Source: Theodoxus fluviatilis
Taxonomy: Eukaryota; Mollusca; Gastropoda; Cycloneritida; Neritidae
DNA length: 25,000 bases
Assembly: GCA_034096865.1 (NCBI GenBank)
Contig: JAWQFJ010014305.1
Coordinates: 7,501-32,500 of the forward strand
Direction: 5' to 3'
Shown here: positions 9,764-23,217 of the stretch, piece by piece
Layout: every line of letters starts with the position of its first letter
Position numbering within the stretch: the stretch's first letter is position 1
Notes under the pieces: model-generated
What the model was told of the DNA's origin: nothing
Databases searched by the model: none
The model's input: only the letters and a program-made list of their open reading frames with translations
Translations under genes and position numbers: made by a program

Positions 9764-10031
9764 ACTCACTCATATATATCGGATCTGACACATTTGTGCC
9801 CTAGAAAGAGCGATTTAGCATACCATGACTGAGACTCAGCAACATGGGAAATCTTAGTGACAGCCCTGTTGACAACGAGTTACCTCACTTCAAGAAAATA
9901 GAATATTTCCTCGTGGTATTGCGGTTTAAAATAATGGTAATATTATACTGCATACGCATGAGAGTTTGCAAGGACAACGAGCAAGACACATGCCGTCGCA
10001 ACCACCACGAGAATATCGACTTTCTGGATAT

Positions 10032-13416
<3,385 letters not shown>

Positions 13417-13492
<76 letters not shown>

Positions 13493-13512
13493 AACATACA
13501 CACACACACACG
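13417..13512. repeat. (CA)n microsatellite
   Basis: About 45 CA units with three small interruptions near the right end (ACAAACAC and CATACA). It is flanked on the left by degenerate CA-rich sequence from about 13275 (ACACAGACATGGAGACACGC and similar), an older and more mutated part of the same tract. Confidence 0.96.
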
Positions 13513-14236
13513 TGCAGAAAAAAAATCCGAGTTAGTTTCGTTAATATTCTCAGGAACCTTTACAGCAGATGTGCGTGTGTGCGTGCATGCACATAAATAA
13601 ACTCAAGTCCTGTACACACACAGTGTTTTCTATGATGGCCCTCCATACACACGAAGCTCTGCCGAACACAATGGCATTTCCCGTGATGGCCTTCCGTCCA
13701 TATGAGCATTTATTTCTCCAGTGAATGTGCGTGTTCTGTGGGGTACATCTCGGTCCTTCCTGCCCAGCAAGGCGACCAGCTGATCAGTCAAGCGAGGCAC
13801 GCGGGAAAGCAGGCCCAATCCCATGGATCAGTGGGCACCATGACCCGGATGAGAGCGGGCCTCTGGGCGCAATGGAAGGCTCTCGCCCTAAAGCATAAAC
13901 GTCTGTCATAAAGGCTGCGGAAAAGGCATTTCATAATCCGGAAGATCGTGGTAGCGTCTCCTCCCCAGCTTTTGAACTACGCCGAAATGCTCGGGTCATG
14001 TAAATAAGGCTGAAACGCGCGTCATGGCTGCCAGAACCCTCTGTAAAGTCAAGCAAAAATAGTAGAGCCTGCTGGGATTTTTCTGTCGTGTTTTTGTGAC
14101 GTCAGAGATGAGGGTAGAAAAAGGAACGAAGGAGTCATAACTTTTAGAGGGTAGGGGCTGGGAGGAAGGTGGGAGGTATACAACTAGATGAAGGTAATTT
14201 TGTTTTACTCATGTACGTAAACAAAATGACAGTTGA
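13513..14236. other. Unassigned sequence
   Basis: A short near-duplication occurs: TGATGGCCCTCCATACACACGAAGC at about 13633 and TGATGGCCTTCCGTCCATATGAGC at about 13685. Beyond that there is no recognised gene or element. Confidence 0.4.
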
Positions 14237-14251
14237 TTACTCCGATATCAT

Positions 14252-14360
14252 ATGCCTGTCTGTCTTTCCGTCCATGTGTTCGTCCGTCACATCGTTCCTC
14301 AATCTATCCGTCCATCAGACCGCCTGTCTGCCTTCTGTTTATCCGACTGTCTGTATGTAT
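14252..14360. repeat. Degenerate CTGT/CCGT tetranucleotide repeat
   Basis: Repeated CTGTCTGT, TCCGTCC and CCGTC words over about 100 bp give Ser/Val/Cys-rich frames. It is an old tetranucleotide simple repeat. Confidence 0.6.
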
Positions 14361-14365
14361 GGATG

Positions 14366-14403
14366 GAGTTTTACGGCCTATCAGTCTTTGTAGGCTATGT
14401 AAA
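14366..14403 (+). repeat. Third copy of the TTTACATAG-type hairpin core
   Basis: TTTTACGGCCTATCAG, then TAGGCTATGTAAAACC, resembles the hairpin cores near 3668-3702 and 3895-3932, with the same complementary GGTTTTAC/GTAAAACC ends. The flanks beyond the core are not clearly similar, so only a core relationship is claimed. Confidence 0.45.
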
Positions 14404-14570
14404 ACCATTGAGCACGACAATCACAAGTGCATAGTAAATGCTAATCACGTCACGGTGTCCCTATTTATTTGCCTCTTACGAATCGCATAGGGAGACGCGG
14501 TGGGTCTATTCTGACCCCCAACCCACAGGGGACTTGTCTGTATGTCAATCTGTCCAGCCAGTTGGACCAT

Positions 14571-14720
14571 GGTGGCCAAGCTTGTAGAGCATTTCCGGCG
14601 CTGACCGAAAGGTCCCGGGTTCAGTTTCCCGCCTCTGGTCTCACGTGTTTCCTGTCTGTCTCTCGCGGGGAATCGGGTCTGTATGTGAAAACTTGCGGTT
14701 TTCTAATAAATAATACATTT
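14571..14720 (+). mobile_element. tRNA-derived SINE-like element
   Basis: The head at 14571-14638 resembles a degraded tRNA gene. An A-box-like TGGCCAAGCTTGTAGAGC comes first, followed after about 30 bp by a B-box-like GGGTTCAGTTTCCCGCC. The T-arm can pair CGGG with CCCG, but its loop is one base too long, and the anticodon arm is imperfect, so this is not a functional tRNA gene. The body runs on through a CTGTCTGTCTCTCGCGGGG segment to an AT-rich end (TTTTCTAATAAATAATACA). The family and exact ends are unknown, and the target-site duplication was not identified. Confidence 0.55.
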
Positions 14721-15435
14721 ATTACATGGAAACACGCTTACATATGAAAATAATATCCACCTACGAAATATCGAACCACAGTCTTGGTCCACAGACATCC
14801 CTCCCGAAAGCTCAGCGATGGGGGGTTTGCCCATTGCCACGGGTGTTCTGGCCACACACGTCGGCGAAGAGCGAACATCAAAGGAGTAGTAAGACGACCA
14901 ATAAAACGACTTAGCTCGCCCGACGCGAGGACAGCCTGCGCAGCCGTTGGAGAGGCAGGCGTTACAGGTGTGGCGGGACCTCTCTTCTCTCTTTGGCCGT
15001 CTGCTTGGGCTGCTCCATTCAGGCCTGGAGGAAAGCGCGAGTTCCAGAACATTTCGTCGTGCCGGTAGCAAGCGCGTGCTCCCACAATTTCATGCACCCT
15101 GAACAGATGAATATTAGCAACTGTGAAGGGAGTATCCGTGAGCAAACAAAGATTTATCGTGCTGAAAGAGAAACAAACGATCTGGTGGAAAAAAAGCAGA
15201 AGCAGGCAAATCAGAGGACTAGTATTCAAGATACCAAAATAGCATGTCCGTTTTGTTAGTTAGAACTCTACTGAACTGAATACATTTATTCACTGTAATT
15301 GCCCGAGTGCCTTCTATAAATTTACCTTGTACAAATCGTGCGGTTTGTTTGCATATACGTCGATACATCTGTATTATTTGCTGTATTCAATCCCATTAAA
15401 AAAAGAAAGGAATTAGCAACAGAGATAAATGAATT
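14721..15435. other. Unassigned sequence, GC-rich in the middle
   Basis: A minus-strand frame at 14738-15229 would start with a hydrophobic stretch, but its first codon is TTG and no domain is visible. From about 14930 to 15080 GC is raised. The right part is AT-rich. No gene is supported. Confidence 0.4.
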
Positions 15436-15585
15436 ATACTGCTGATGACACATTAATGTGTAGCAAAGATATCGGTCATGTCATTGTTGAAAACATCATA
15501 CATAATAAAATATACCGCTGGTGAAACATGAACATTTAGCAAAGAAACCTGGCATGTCGTTGTTGAAAACATCATACATAAGACT
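15436..15585 (+). repeat. Two-copy 76-bp tandem duplication
   Basis: Copy 1 (15436-15511) and copy 2 (15512-15585) share ATACYGCTG, TAGCAAAGA, and a long conserved block GTTGTTGAAAACATCATACA (GTCATTGTTG in copy 1). Divergence is moderate. A weaker third similarity may follow near 15641-15680. Confidence 0.75.
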
Positions 15586-15908
15586 GAGTAGCCCTGGGGA
15601 TGATCTGTGGGCACACTTGTTGCAGAAGGCTTTTATTTTCACCGGAAATGAGCCTTTAGCCGATATATCCTGACAAAATGGGGCTCGTAAACAAAACTGA
15701 TACTCGTGCTGAACGCTCCAGTTTACATACGTTCCCGCTACAGTGCTCATGTGGAACCATCTCCACATGTGAAAGATGTTCCTGCATCTTATTATTGTGT
15801 TAAATCGTTTTGAGATTAATGTGTCCCACGTCGTTTGTTATGAAATGACGAAATCGTAAATTGATTTTAAGGCTCACGGTTGCGTGGGGTTTGTAATTTC
15901 CCCCCACT

Positions 15909-15909
<1 letters not shown>
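15586..15909. other. Unassigned spacer
   Basis: No gene or clear repeat is seen between the 76-bp duplication and the AT microsatellite. Confidence 0.4.

Positions 15910-15969
<60 letters not shown>
15910..15969. repeat. (AT)30 microsatellite
   Basis: A pure AT run, self-complementary and able to extrude as a cruciform. It is followed by CAAGGGAGGTAACCATC. Confidence 0.98.
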
Positions 15970-15971
<2 letters not shown>

Positions 15972-16347
15972 AGGGAGGTAACCATCTTTAAATCATGTTA
16001 TATATCGTACACAGTTGTAATATTTTCATCATTTTCCCGCCATTGAAAAGTTTGCTTTCTAATCTGTATAGAGGAAATATGCATATATACATATCTCCGA
16101 AATGCAATGAAAGACCCATTTTGTGGTGGAGGTGTGAAGGTCCATCACAAATCGAGACGAAACTCTATTTGTCTTCATGTTGAGACATCTACACTTCCTC
16201 GGTATATTCGACGATGACAGCAAATTACTATAACTTGAGCTGCAGGATGATAATAATATCCATCAGCCTAAACCTCCTCGGAAAAATTCTTATTCTGGGC
16301 TGCTGGATTGTTTGGAGTGCGGATTCGATGCCTTTGAAACGCATCTT
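15970..16347. other. Unassigned sequence left of the satellite
   Basis: AT-rich sequence with no recognised gene. The last bases before the array (GCATCTT) resemble the end of a repeat unit (TATACTT) only in the final few positions. Confidence 0.4.
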
Positions 16348-16882
16348 ATCATGTAAAGCATTCTATTTAATCAGACCTTTTTGCAGTGTCGTTACAGGCA
16401 GTTGGATATATTTATCATGTAAAGACATTCTATTTAATCATACCTCTTTACAGTGTCGTTACAGGCAGTTGGATATACTTATCATGTAAAGACATTCTAT
16501 TTAACCAGACCTCTTTGCAGTGTCGTTACAGGCAGTTGGATATACTTATCATGTAAAGACATTCTATTTAATCAGACCTCTTTGCAGTGTCGTTACAGGC
16601 AGTTGGATATATTTATCATGTAAAGACATTCTATTTAACCAGACCTCTTTGCAGTGTGGTTACAGGCAGTTGGATATATTTATCATGTAAAGACATTCTA
16701 TTTAACCAGACCTCTTTGCAGTGTCGTTACAGGCAGTTGGATATACTTATCATGTAAAGACATTCTATTTAATCAGACCTCTTTACAGTGTCGTTACAGA
16801 CAGTTGGATATACTTATCATGTAAAGGCATTCTATTTAATCAGATCTCTTTGCAGTGTCGTTACAGGCAGTTGGATATACTT
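16348..16882 (+). repeat. 67-bp tandem satellite, eight copies
   Basis: Units start at 16348, 16414, 16481, 16548, 16615, 16682, 16749 and 16816. Seven are exactly 67 bp. The first is 66 bp, lacking the A in AAAGACATTC. Each reads ATCATGTAAAGACATTC, TATTTAAYCAGACCTC, TTTGCAGTGTCGTTACAGGC, AGTTGGATATAYTT. Variation is limited to a few positions per unit, so the array is young or homogenised. Sixty-seven is not a multiple of three, and the frames across it stop in each unit, so it is not protein-coding. Arrays like this can be parts of mobile elements, but no flanking ends were found. Confidence 0.97.
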
Positions 16883-17454
16883 AGAGGCGTCTGTAACATG
16901 GATGTCTAAGTGAATGCATGATACAGGGGAAAAAAACACTTGTAAAAATATAGCTCGAAATCTAGTATTGTTTTGTGTGTTTTTTTAATAAATAAGGACG
17001 CAACATTTCTTTGTGTCCAATAACACAGCTAAATGAGAACTGGGGGGAGATGAAAAGATAGGAATTTAAAAAACGAGGGCATCGGCCGGAATATAAAGAC
17101 GGAACAACCCCGTGGTAGTCGACAACAATACCACTACGTCACGTGTATGACACTGGACTTAGTGTGTTGTTGGATATTTTCCCTATTTTCCCTGTAACAT
17201 CAACCTGATAGTGATAGTGTGATATTAATTTCAATTCACAAAAGTCCCCAACCATCCAGTTCCTCACAATCAAAGCAAGAAAAACTCCCTACGGTGTGCA
17301 ATCGCATCCCAGATCCGTTATTAGCTCCGTTCTGTGCCCAATCGTTCAAGACGAGCGATATTTGATTTTCTTCGAACTCGATCGAGTCGGCTGTGCTTCT
17401 TGTGAGGACAACATGTTTTGCACTATTAACTGCACACATTATAAAGAATTGGCA
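16883..17454. other. Unassigned sequence with a possible TATA box
   Basis: A TATA-like GGAATATAAAGACGG lies at about 17089-17103, roughly 400 bp upstream of an AATAAA at 17492. That spacing could suit an LTR or Penelope-type terminal region, but no boundaries or protein remnant were identified. Confidence 0.35.
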
Positions 17455-17497
17455 CTGATGAAGGAGCCTACTTGACTCCGAAAGCTTTGCTAATAAA
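17455..17497 (+). other. Hammerhead-like snapback motif with AATAAA
   Basis: CTGATGA (17455-17461) is followed by a small stem, GGAG...CTCC, and then GAAA (17480-17483). AATAAAG follows at about 17492-17498. CTGATGA-stem-GAAA is the conserved core arrangement of hammerhead ribozymes and of snapback sequences near the ends of Penelope-like and other retroelements. One extra A sits between CTGATGA and the stem, and no convincing stem III or stem I partner was found upstream, so self-cleavage is not supported as the sequence stands. It may mark a retroelement 3' end. Confidence 0.4.
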
Positions 17498-17519
17498 GTT
17501 CTGAAGTTGGAGGAAAGTC

Positions 17520-19329
17520 TCCTTGCTTCTTTTCTCTACACAGTATAAAGATACAGTGATTTACATGTAGAACTGTACAATAAAGTCAATTTTTAAGCCT
17601 CAGGGCATCCTGCAACTGATAGATAAAGCAGCAGAAGTCACATAGATTTTTTATTCGAGCGAGGCTTGACCGCCATGACATCTCCACTGCTACCTCACGA
17701 ACAGGAACCCACTTGATTGGCTCTTCGAGGAAGCGTCCGACGGAAAAGAAAAAAATAGTACGCATTCCTATTGGGCGGACATTCCACAGAACAATGCTCT
17801 TGGAATGTGCTATATTTTCAACGGGAACGGTACAGTTGCCAGAAAATTGCCACATTTGAGCACGCCCACAACGTATTTTGTGACTTGCAGGCACGATATT
17901 TGCAATGGAAACAACGTAGTTGCCAGAAGCGTGTCCACTCTGAGTCCAGATATTTCTTCCCCCGCTTATTTCTTGACCCCGGTCACTTCTACCCCCGGGT
18001 CACGTCTCTACTCTAACAAGTTTTTCTCCTGCGTCATTGCACCTCCGTACGTTTCCCAAATCGAATATTTTTCCTCCACTTCACCCCACTCTCCCCGTCC
18101 CTCTCAGCTCATAAACTGTATCCCCCTGCTACATTTCTGCATCCTTTCTCCCATCAGCTGCAATTATTTATCGAGTTAGTCTCTTTAAAGGCTCTTTCTT
18201 TGAACGCACGGAATGAATTAAATTTCGAGCTAATTTATACATACACTCATATAACTCAGTCTTTCGGACGCAAACTCTTGAAAACGGATTATTTTACTAA
18301 GTACGAATGACTCTATGAGCGTTGGATTATACTGGAAACATATTACAATAATTATTCAGCTACTCTTCTGAGAAACATTCATTCAGTAGGAGGGAGAGGG
18401 AGAAAATGTCAGTGGAGGTAATGTCCGGAGGCGAAATGACCTCGGAGGAAAAACATCGAAGAGGAAAATGACCGAAGAGAGAATGTTCTGGGAGGTGGTA
18501 CCCGAGAAGAAATGACTGAGGGAGGAACGTTATATAGTATCTTTCGATGTGATGGGGTTCCTCTTTGTAGCCCTTTCCTAACCCCAATACCCAACCCACC
18601 CCCAACTCATTCTTTATCGACCCCAAGCCCTGCCCCATTGAACCACCCTGTACTAAAGTGATCATTTACAACAGAAGACAGCAACTTACAACCTTGCACC
18701 GATTCCGTTACTTTAAGTGAAAGTACGCCCTGACAAAAGAGTACATAGAGCAAAAGATGTATAACAAGAGATTGTGCGAGCATCGCGGCAAACAACGTGA
18801 AAAGGGAAATGTATTTTAAAATAATTTTACTCTAACACGCTTCAGTAATTAGCATTACCGATTTGGTTTGCCATAACAACAACGTTTATTTCTCAGGGAA
18901 CAATTTAACATTTACACTGAAGAGAAAACGGAAAACATTTTCTGCCACACAATTTCGATTTCTTACACAAGGATTCGTGAATTTCAACTGAGTGATTTTC
19001 ACTTTACATACTAGCAACAAATTCAAACTTTGTGGGTTCCGAATAATCGCAAAACCTTAATTCTGTTCTCGAATGAGCTCATATCGAATCAAGTCTAATT
19101 AACGTAACGAACTCTGTGTTCTGGACTCATGAGGACCAAGGCACGACAACAGGTGCGAGATTTACATTCAAACAGATTGCTTCCATCATTATCTCGTCCC
19201 ACTGAGTGACCAGCCCTCAACACGAGATAATGACAGTACCAGGCACTTGCCTTATCACTCACAGTTTTTCACGCTCGACTTTCAAAGACTCTACAATGTC
19301 TTGCGAGACAATCATTAAGGAAGTGCGGT
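17520..19329. other. Long unassigned stretch
   Basis: A minus-strand frame at 17586-17894 (102 codons) opens with GTG and has no known domain. Two short similar phrases with CAGTTGCCAGAAAATTGCCA and GTAGTTGCCAGAAGCGTG lie at about 17833 and 17918. A purine-rich repeat of GGAGG/GAGAGAATG character spans 18380-18530. From 18780 to 19330 the DNA is AT-rich and frame-poor. Confidence 0.4.
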
Positions 19330-19396
19330 AGCAGCAACCTTGTAAACCAGAGTCACTGGGGGGCCAGATTGAAGCCTGAGCAAGAAACTAGCAACC

Positions 19397-19666
19397 ATGG
19401 ACAGCGGCACCTTCTACCAATCTCAGCAGGTTAGGGAACTCCCCGAAGTGGACGCAGTGGTGTGGGCAAGACTGGCCAATGTGCGCGGGACACTGGAAAC
19501 CGCTCGTAAAGGCGCCTGGCCAGCCGCTTTGGGACGCTTCAAAAGAGCCGCCCCGACGATCCAAGCCGCGCTCGACCACCCATGCCCTCGGACAAGGGAG
19601 CCCAATCTGCCCCTGACTGGCAGGGGGTTTGCGCCCACCCCCTGGGAGGTGGGCAACTCGCGATGA
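19397..19666 (+). CDS. Candidate 89-codon ORF, function unknown
   Basis: This is one of very few non-repeat frames here that starts at an ATG in a strong context (GCAACCATGG). It lies at the start of a GC-richer block (19360-20100) within AT-rich DNA. The product begins MDSGTFYQSQQVRELPEVDA and has an Ala/Arg-rich, possibly helical middle (ETARKGAWPAALGRFKRAA). No family is recognised. A possible splice donor (GAGGTGGGC) lies near its end at about 19648. An open minus-strand frame covers the same DNA, which weakens the case. It could be a first exon, a piece of a decayed mobile element, or chance. Confidence 0.22.
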   Translation: MDSGTFYQSQQVRELPEVDAVVWARLANVRGTLETARKGAWPAALGRFKRAAPTIQAALDHPCPRTREPNLPLTGRGFAPTPWEVGNSR

Positions 19667-20171
19667 TGGCCGAGGGATGGGCGTCTGTGAGGAAGCCATA
19701 TTCATCACGGGCGATGTTGAGCGCTTGTCCCGACCTACGGCAGGACATATGTTCGGACGCTAGTTTATGGCCGGGTGGTCTGATTGCACCGGAGCTAGGG
19801 TTGTAAGTCCACTTTCAGTCGCGTTCTCCTGCCCTTTGTCGGGGACGAGGAGGTTGCGCCGCACGGGTCCGCCCTGCTGGTTAGGGTGGCAAGGATCGAG
19901 GCTGGGCCTAGCGTGAGGACCTGGCTGCTGATTATTTCTGCATGATGTCGCTGTGGTTTTATGGAGGCGTCGCTCACCAGGCAGCCAATTGCCCAGACCC
20001 CAGCAGTCAGCAAAGCCCAGGTCTGCGCCTTCTAGATGGTTTCCATGCGCGATCAGCCGTAGACCTTTCTCTGCTAGTGGCCGGCCCTCAACAATAAGGA
20101 GCCTCCACTGTTATGACCAGCATATGAGAATGGAATTGTCCATTCATGAAGACGCATTGCTCAGCTATGTA
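19667..20171. other. GC-rich block continuing, no supported gene
   Basis: Overlapping short frames occur on both strands. The minus-strand frame 19795-20013 is Ser/Thr/Pro/Arg-rich without a known motif. Confidence 0.35.
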
Positions 20172-20336
20172 TTATGGCCTGCTGATGACTAGGTGGCCAA
20201 AACGCAGTGCAAACTTTCCTCACGTCTGGTTGACCTTTCTGATGATCAGGTTCTTTGCATCCTTCCAGAGGTCCATCATCTTGTCGTAAAGGCACCGAGG
20301 GCTGAAGACCTTGTAGATCTTTTTCTCCTGTCGTCT
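20172..20336 (-). pseudogene. Possible decayed coding fragment, unidentified
   Basis: On the minus strand one frame reads RRQEKKIYKVFSPRCLYDKM, continues MDLWKDAKNLIIRKVNQT to a TGA at 20222-20220, and then runs on in the same frame as GKFALRFGHLVISRP. The composition looks protein-like, with mixed hydrophobic and charged helix-like residues, unlike neighbouring frames. A second overlapping frame is also open from an ATG at 20340, so chance is not excluded. I do not recognise the family. Confidence 0.25.
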
Positions 20337-20490
20337 GCATGCCCCAGTTGTGTGTGTATTGTTATGTAGTATCATTGAGTGTACATGCATGCTTTGCTAC
20401 ATGCATTGAAGGTGATCAATCGAAGAAATTGTAATACAAAGCTCTGACCACTGTGTATCGTTGCATCATCGGCAAAAATGTCCTGCGTGA

Positions 20491-20678
<188 letters not shown>

Positions 20679-20710
20679 GCGCGCGCTCGCACACACACAT
20701 GTACACACTA

Positions 20711-21476
20711 AATGTGCAAAAATACACACACCACACGCCCATCACACACACCAACGACTAATAAACATTCATTTACATACATTATGGAGATTAGATAAAT
20801 GAAAATATAAAGACTGAGTATGTCGATATCTTATTCTGTAAATCTATATCAAGCTACGTGTTGAGTAAATTTCATTCGTTTATCATTTTATGTTTTGTTG
20901 GGTAATTTTTGCATAGTTTTATCCACAAGGTACACCGTCTATGGACAAAACGTGAAAGAACTTTCGACTTTGAGTTTGCATTTTAAACGTGGATACAAGC
21001 GTCTGTACAGCAGCCAAACAACACGTTCACACTCTTTGAGGGAGGTGTATATTAGACTTTTAATGACAAATATCACCGTCAGGTACTGGGCAGGTGAGAA
21101 AAACATCACTGTGTATCTTCACTATAATAAAGTTTCAAAATAACATGCGAAAGCATGGAACGTAGGCCTGGGATGATGGCAGCTTACTGCGCTCTGTTTT
21201 CGTATCTCCGGAAGCGCCAGACAGACAGGACAACACTCCCACTCGGGTTTCTTGGAGAAAGCTCAGTGAGTAAACAATGAGCTAATCTAGGTCAACGTCC
21301 CGGAGCCTGCAAGAGCCTTGACGAAAGTGAACCGTGAACTTAGCATACGTGTAAATGCGTGAGTTCTCTTTCACATCTGCTCGGCATCACCTCGAAGTGA
21401 GATCCAGGATGACACAGTTATCGTGACACGCCATTTTGAACCAGTTTCTGCAGGAAGAAGGGAAGAGTGCAGAGGT
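20711..21476. other. Unassigned sequence
   Basis: AT-rich to about 21150, then mixed. TTGAGTAAATTTCATTCG at about 20861-20878 resembles the LINE tail near 9443-9460, but no coding remnant precedes it. Confidence 0.4.
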
Positions 21477-22189
21477 GGGGCGCGTTTCTTAGACAATAAA
21501 TCTCGAGAGAAACTCGAAGGCTAGGCGTTGCCTACGTCGTCTCACTCACAAGGAGACACTCGCTGTGAAGGAAGGTGGCCGATGTAGCACCGGAGGTCCC
21601 TCGCTGCAGAGCCCCGGATGAACCAAAATGGCGGAGACAGTGCCAATTGGGTTGCCGTTGATAGACGGCAGTGCCTGTAATGTGATTCTCACTGACCGAG
21701 AATGGAAAAGTCCACTGTTTGAGTGTCCATTTGTATATTTTGTGGAGTAGGTGTATATGCTATTTCTGGACAAACAACGTCGAAAATTTGTTTTTCGTTT
21801 GCAAACACGAAACACCGTACATGTACACTCTATGCATTACGTCACTTGAATAGATCGAAGGCACAACATTTTCGACAACATTGTCTACCATTGAATCCGG
21901 GTTGCTTCTTTTTTTTTCGCTAAAAAAGTTCCCGTGTCATTCGTTATGACATCATGGTATGTTCTATCAAGTGAAAAACTGCTGTGATATCTGTATCGTC
22001 AGTTATTTCGTCTATCGGCAGCTTCTTCCCCGACTCTCGCGCCAGGACGCAGCCATGTTCCACCGGACTTCCTCCTTGCCAATTGATGATTGGCTGTTTC
22101 TTAAACGTCTTGCTTGCCCTCGTCTAGCCCTCGGGACGTGTACCTTGCCCAAGAACCGCGCTCCCGAAGGTTGCCTGGAACCGCGCCCC
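21477..22189 (-). mobile_element. PIF/Harbinger-like MITE, copy B (713 bp, inverted)
   Basis: Read on the minus strand, this aligns with 4830-5557 over nearly the whole element, about 80 percent identical by eye in the best blocks. Shared blocks include AACATGGCTGCGTCCTGG, GCCGATAGACGAAATAACTG, CAGTTTTTCACTT, TTGTCGAAAATGTT, ACACCTACTCC, TCTCCGCCATTTTGG and CAACGCCTAGCC (GAAACGCCTAGCC in copy A). Its ends read GGGGCGCGTTTCTTAG (left, plus strand) and GGGGCGCGGTTCC (right end, reverse complement). The lengths, 713 and 728 bp, agree well. The right terminal repeat contains an internal partial duplication of its own GCGCGGTTC motif. A clear TWA target duplication is not seen, so the flanks have decayed or the ends are a few bases off. 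Confidence 0.8.
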
Positions 22190-22340
22190 TTTGTGGATGT
22201 TCTGGCTTTGTGTCAGAAACAAATCATCTTCTCCCAATTGCTGCAGATCTTACATGCAGTTTCTGTATATTTTCTTCCATTTCTTTGTTCCTCCTGACCC
22301 TACCTTATTTCTCAAAGCACACTCACGCGGGCACTCGCAT

Positions 22341-22345
22341 GCACG

Positions 22346-22406
<61 letters not shown>

Positions 22407-22445
22407 GCGCACACGCACACGCGCACAAACACACACACACACACA
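22341..22445. repeat. (CA)n microsatellite with CG-bearing variants
   Basis: A CACGCACGC start, a pure (CA)27 block at about 22350-22404, then CGCGCACACGCACACGCGC variants and a final (CA)n. The CpG-bearing units look like an older sector of the array. Confidence 0.96.
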
Positions 22446-23100
22446 TGCAACATTCCCATCAACTACATCTTGGCCATATCAAAGATGTGAGAATGCCTTT
22501 GACACTGGAAAACGTCGCAACATACTGATTGATGTTTTCCCGCGACTCTAACCATGTTTCATGCCTGCCATCTCCACTCCATCTCGCCAGCCAGGCAATG
22601 AGTCGATCGAAAGATCTCTGATGTTTCAACAGACACCTCACATCTGTGGTGGGCGTAATTACAAGCCGCACACTTGGGCCGACGTGTCCCTTCCTCAAGA
22701 ACAAACATGCGCCATTTGTCAGACTTTTTATGCCATACTTTGTGCGGCTCCTGAAAGATGCTCTTCGAATCCTGACATGCTGAGTGCGAGATAGGGGATA
22801 ACATGGAAAAGTGCACGTATTACGGAGATGGATGGTGAGGTGAGAGAGAGGTGAAAGGGAGAAAGTGTGTCTTTCACTAAGGCGGAGGGTTGCTCCTTTT
22901 CTGTTTGAAACATAGTGAGTATGGATAGGACACAGTTGCATATCAGTCTGCATATAATGTGTATCACACTTACTGCAATGTACATAGTAAACTCTCTGAT
23001 GTAATTTCACGTCTTTCCTATTCTCTTCAACTGACACGATTATATAACTTTTGTTTCAAGTTTTCAAAAATAATAATTTGACTATGTATTTTATCAAGGT
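22446..23100. other. Unassigned sequence
   Basis: A minus-strand frame spans 22459-23037 (192 codons), but it opens with GTG, its first half overlaps other open frames, and I recognise no domain. A small exon is possible but unsupported. Confidence 0.4.
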
Positions 23101-23140
23101 GAAATTACATATTTGGACAATAAAGTATTTTGAATCGTGA

Positions 23141-23143
<3 letters not shown>
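23101..23143 (+). mobile_element. LINE-like 3' tail (GACAATAAAGTATTTTGAATC)
   Basis: GGACAATAAAGTATTTTGAA followed by TCGTGATTCC resembles the AATAAAGTAT(C/T)TTGAATC-type 3' termini of L2/CR1-like LINEs in animals. No LINE coding remnant precedes it. It could instead be the poly(A) signal of a transcript. A (TC)n microsatellite begins immediately downstream. Confidence 0.4.

Positions 23144-23214
<71 letters not shown>
23144..23214. repeat. (TC)35 microsatellite
   Basis: A pure TC/CT run starting directly at the end of the LINE-like tail. Confidence 0.98.

Positions 23215-23217
<3 letters not shown>

Noticed and set aside
14738..15229. Minus-strand frame with signal-peptide-like N-terminus
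   Set aside because: The first codon is TTG, and the hydrophobic stretch comes from a T-rich segment. No downstream domain was seen.
16348..16882. CRISPR array
   Set aside because: The repeats are head-to-tail with no spacers, and the setting is eukaryotic.
17455..17497. Functional hammerhead ribozyme
   Set aside because: There is an extra A after CTGATGA and no convincing stem I or stem III pairing, so only a resemblance is reported.
20861..20878. Second LINE tail like that at 9443-9473
   Set aside because: Only a short AT-rich phrase matches, with no tandem TTCG and no coding remnant upstream.
22459..23037. 192-codon minus-strand frame
   Set aside because: It opens with GTG, no domain or exon structure was seen, and overlapping frames are also open.
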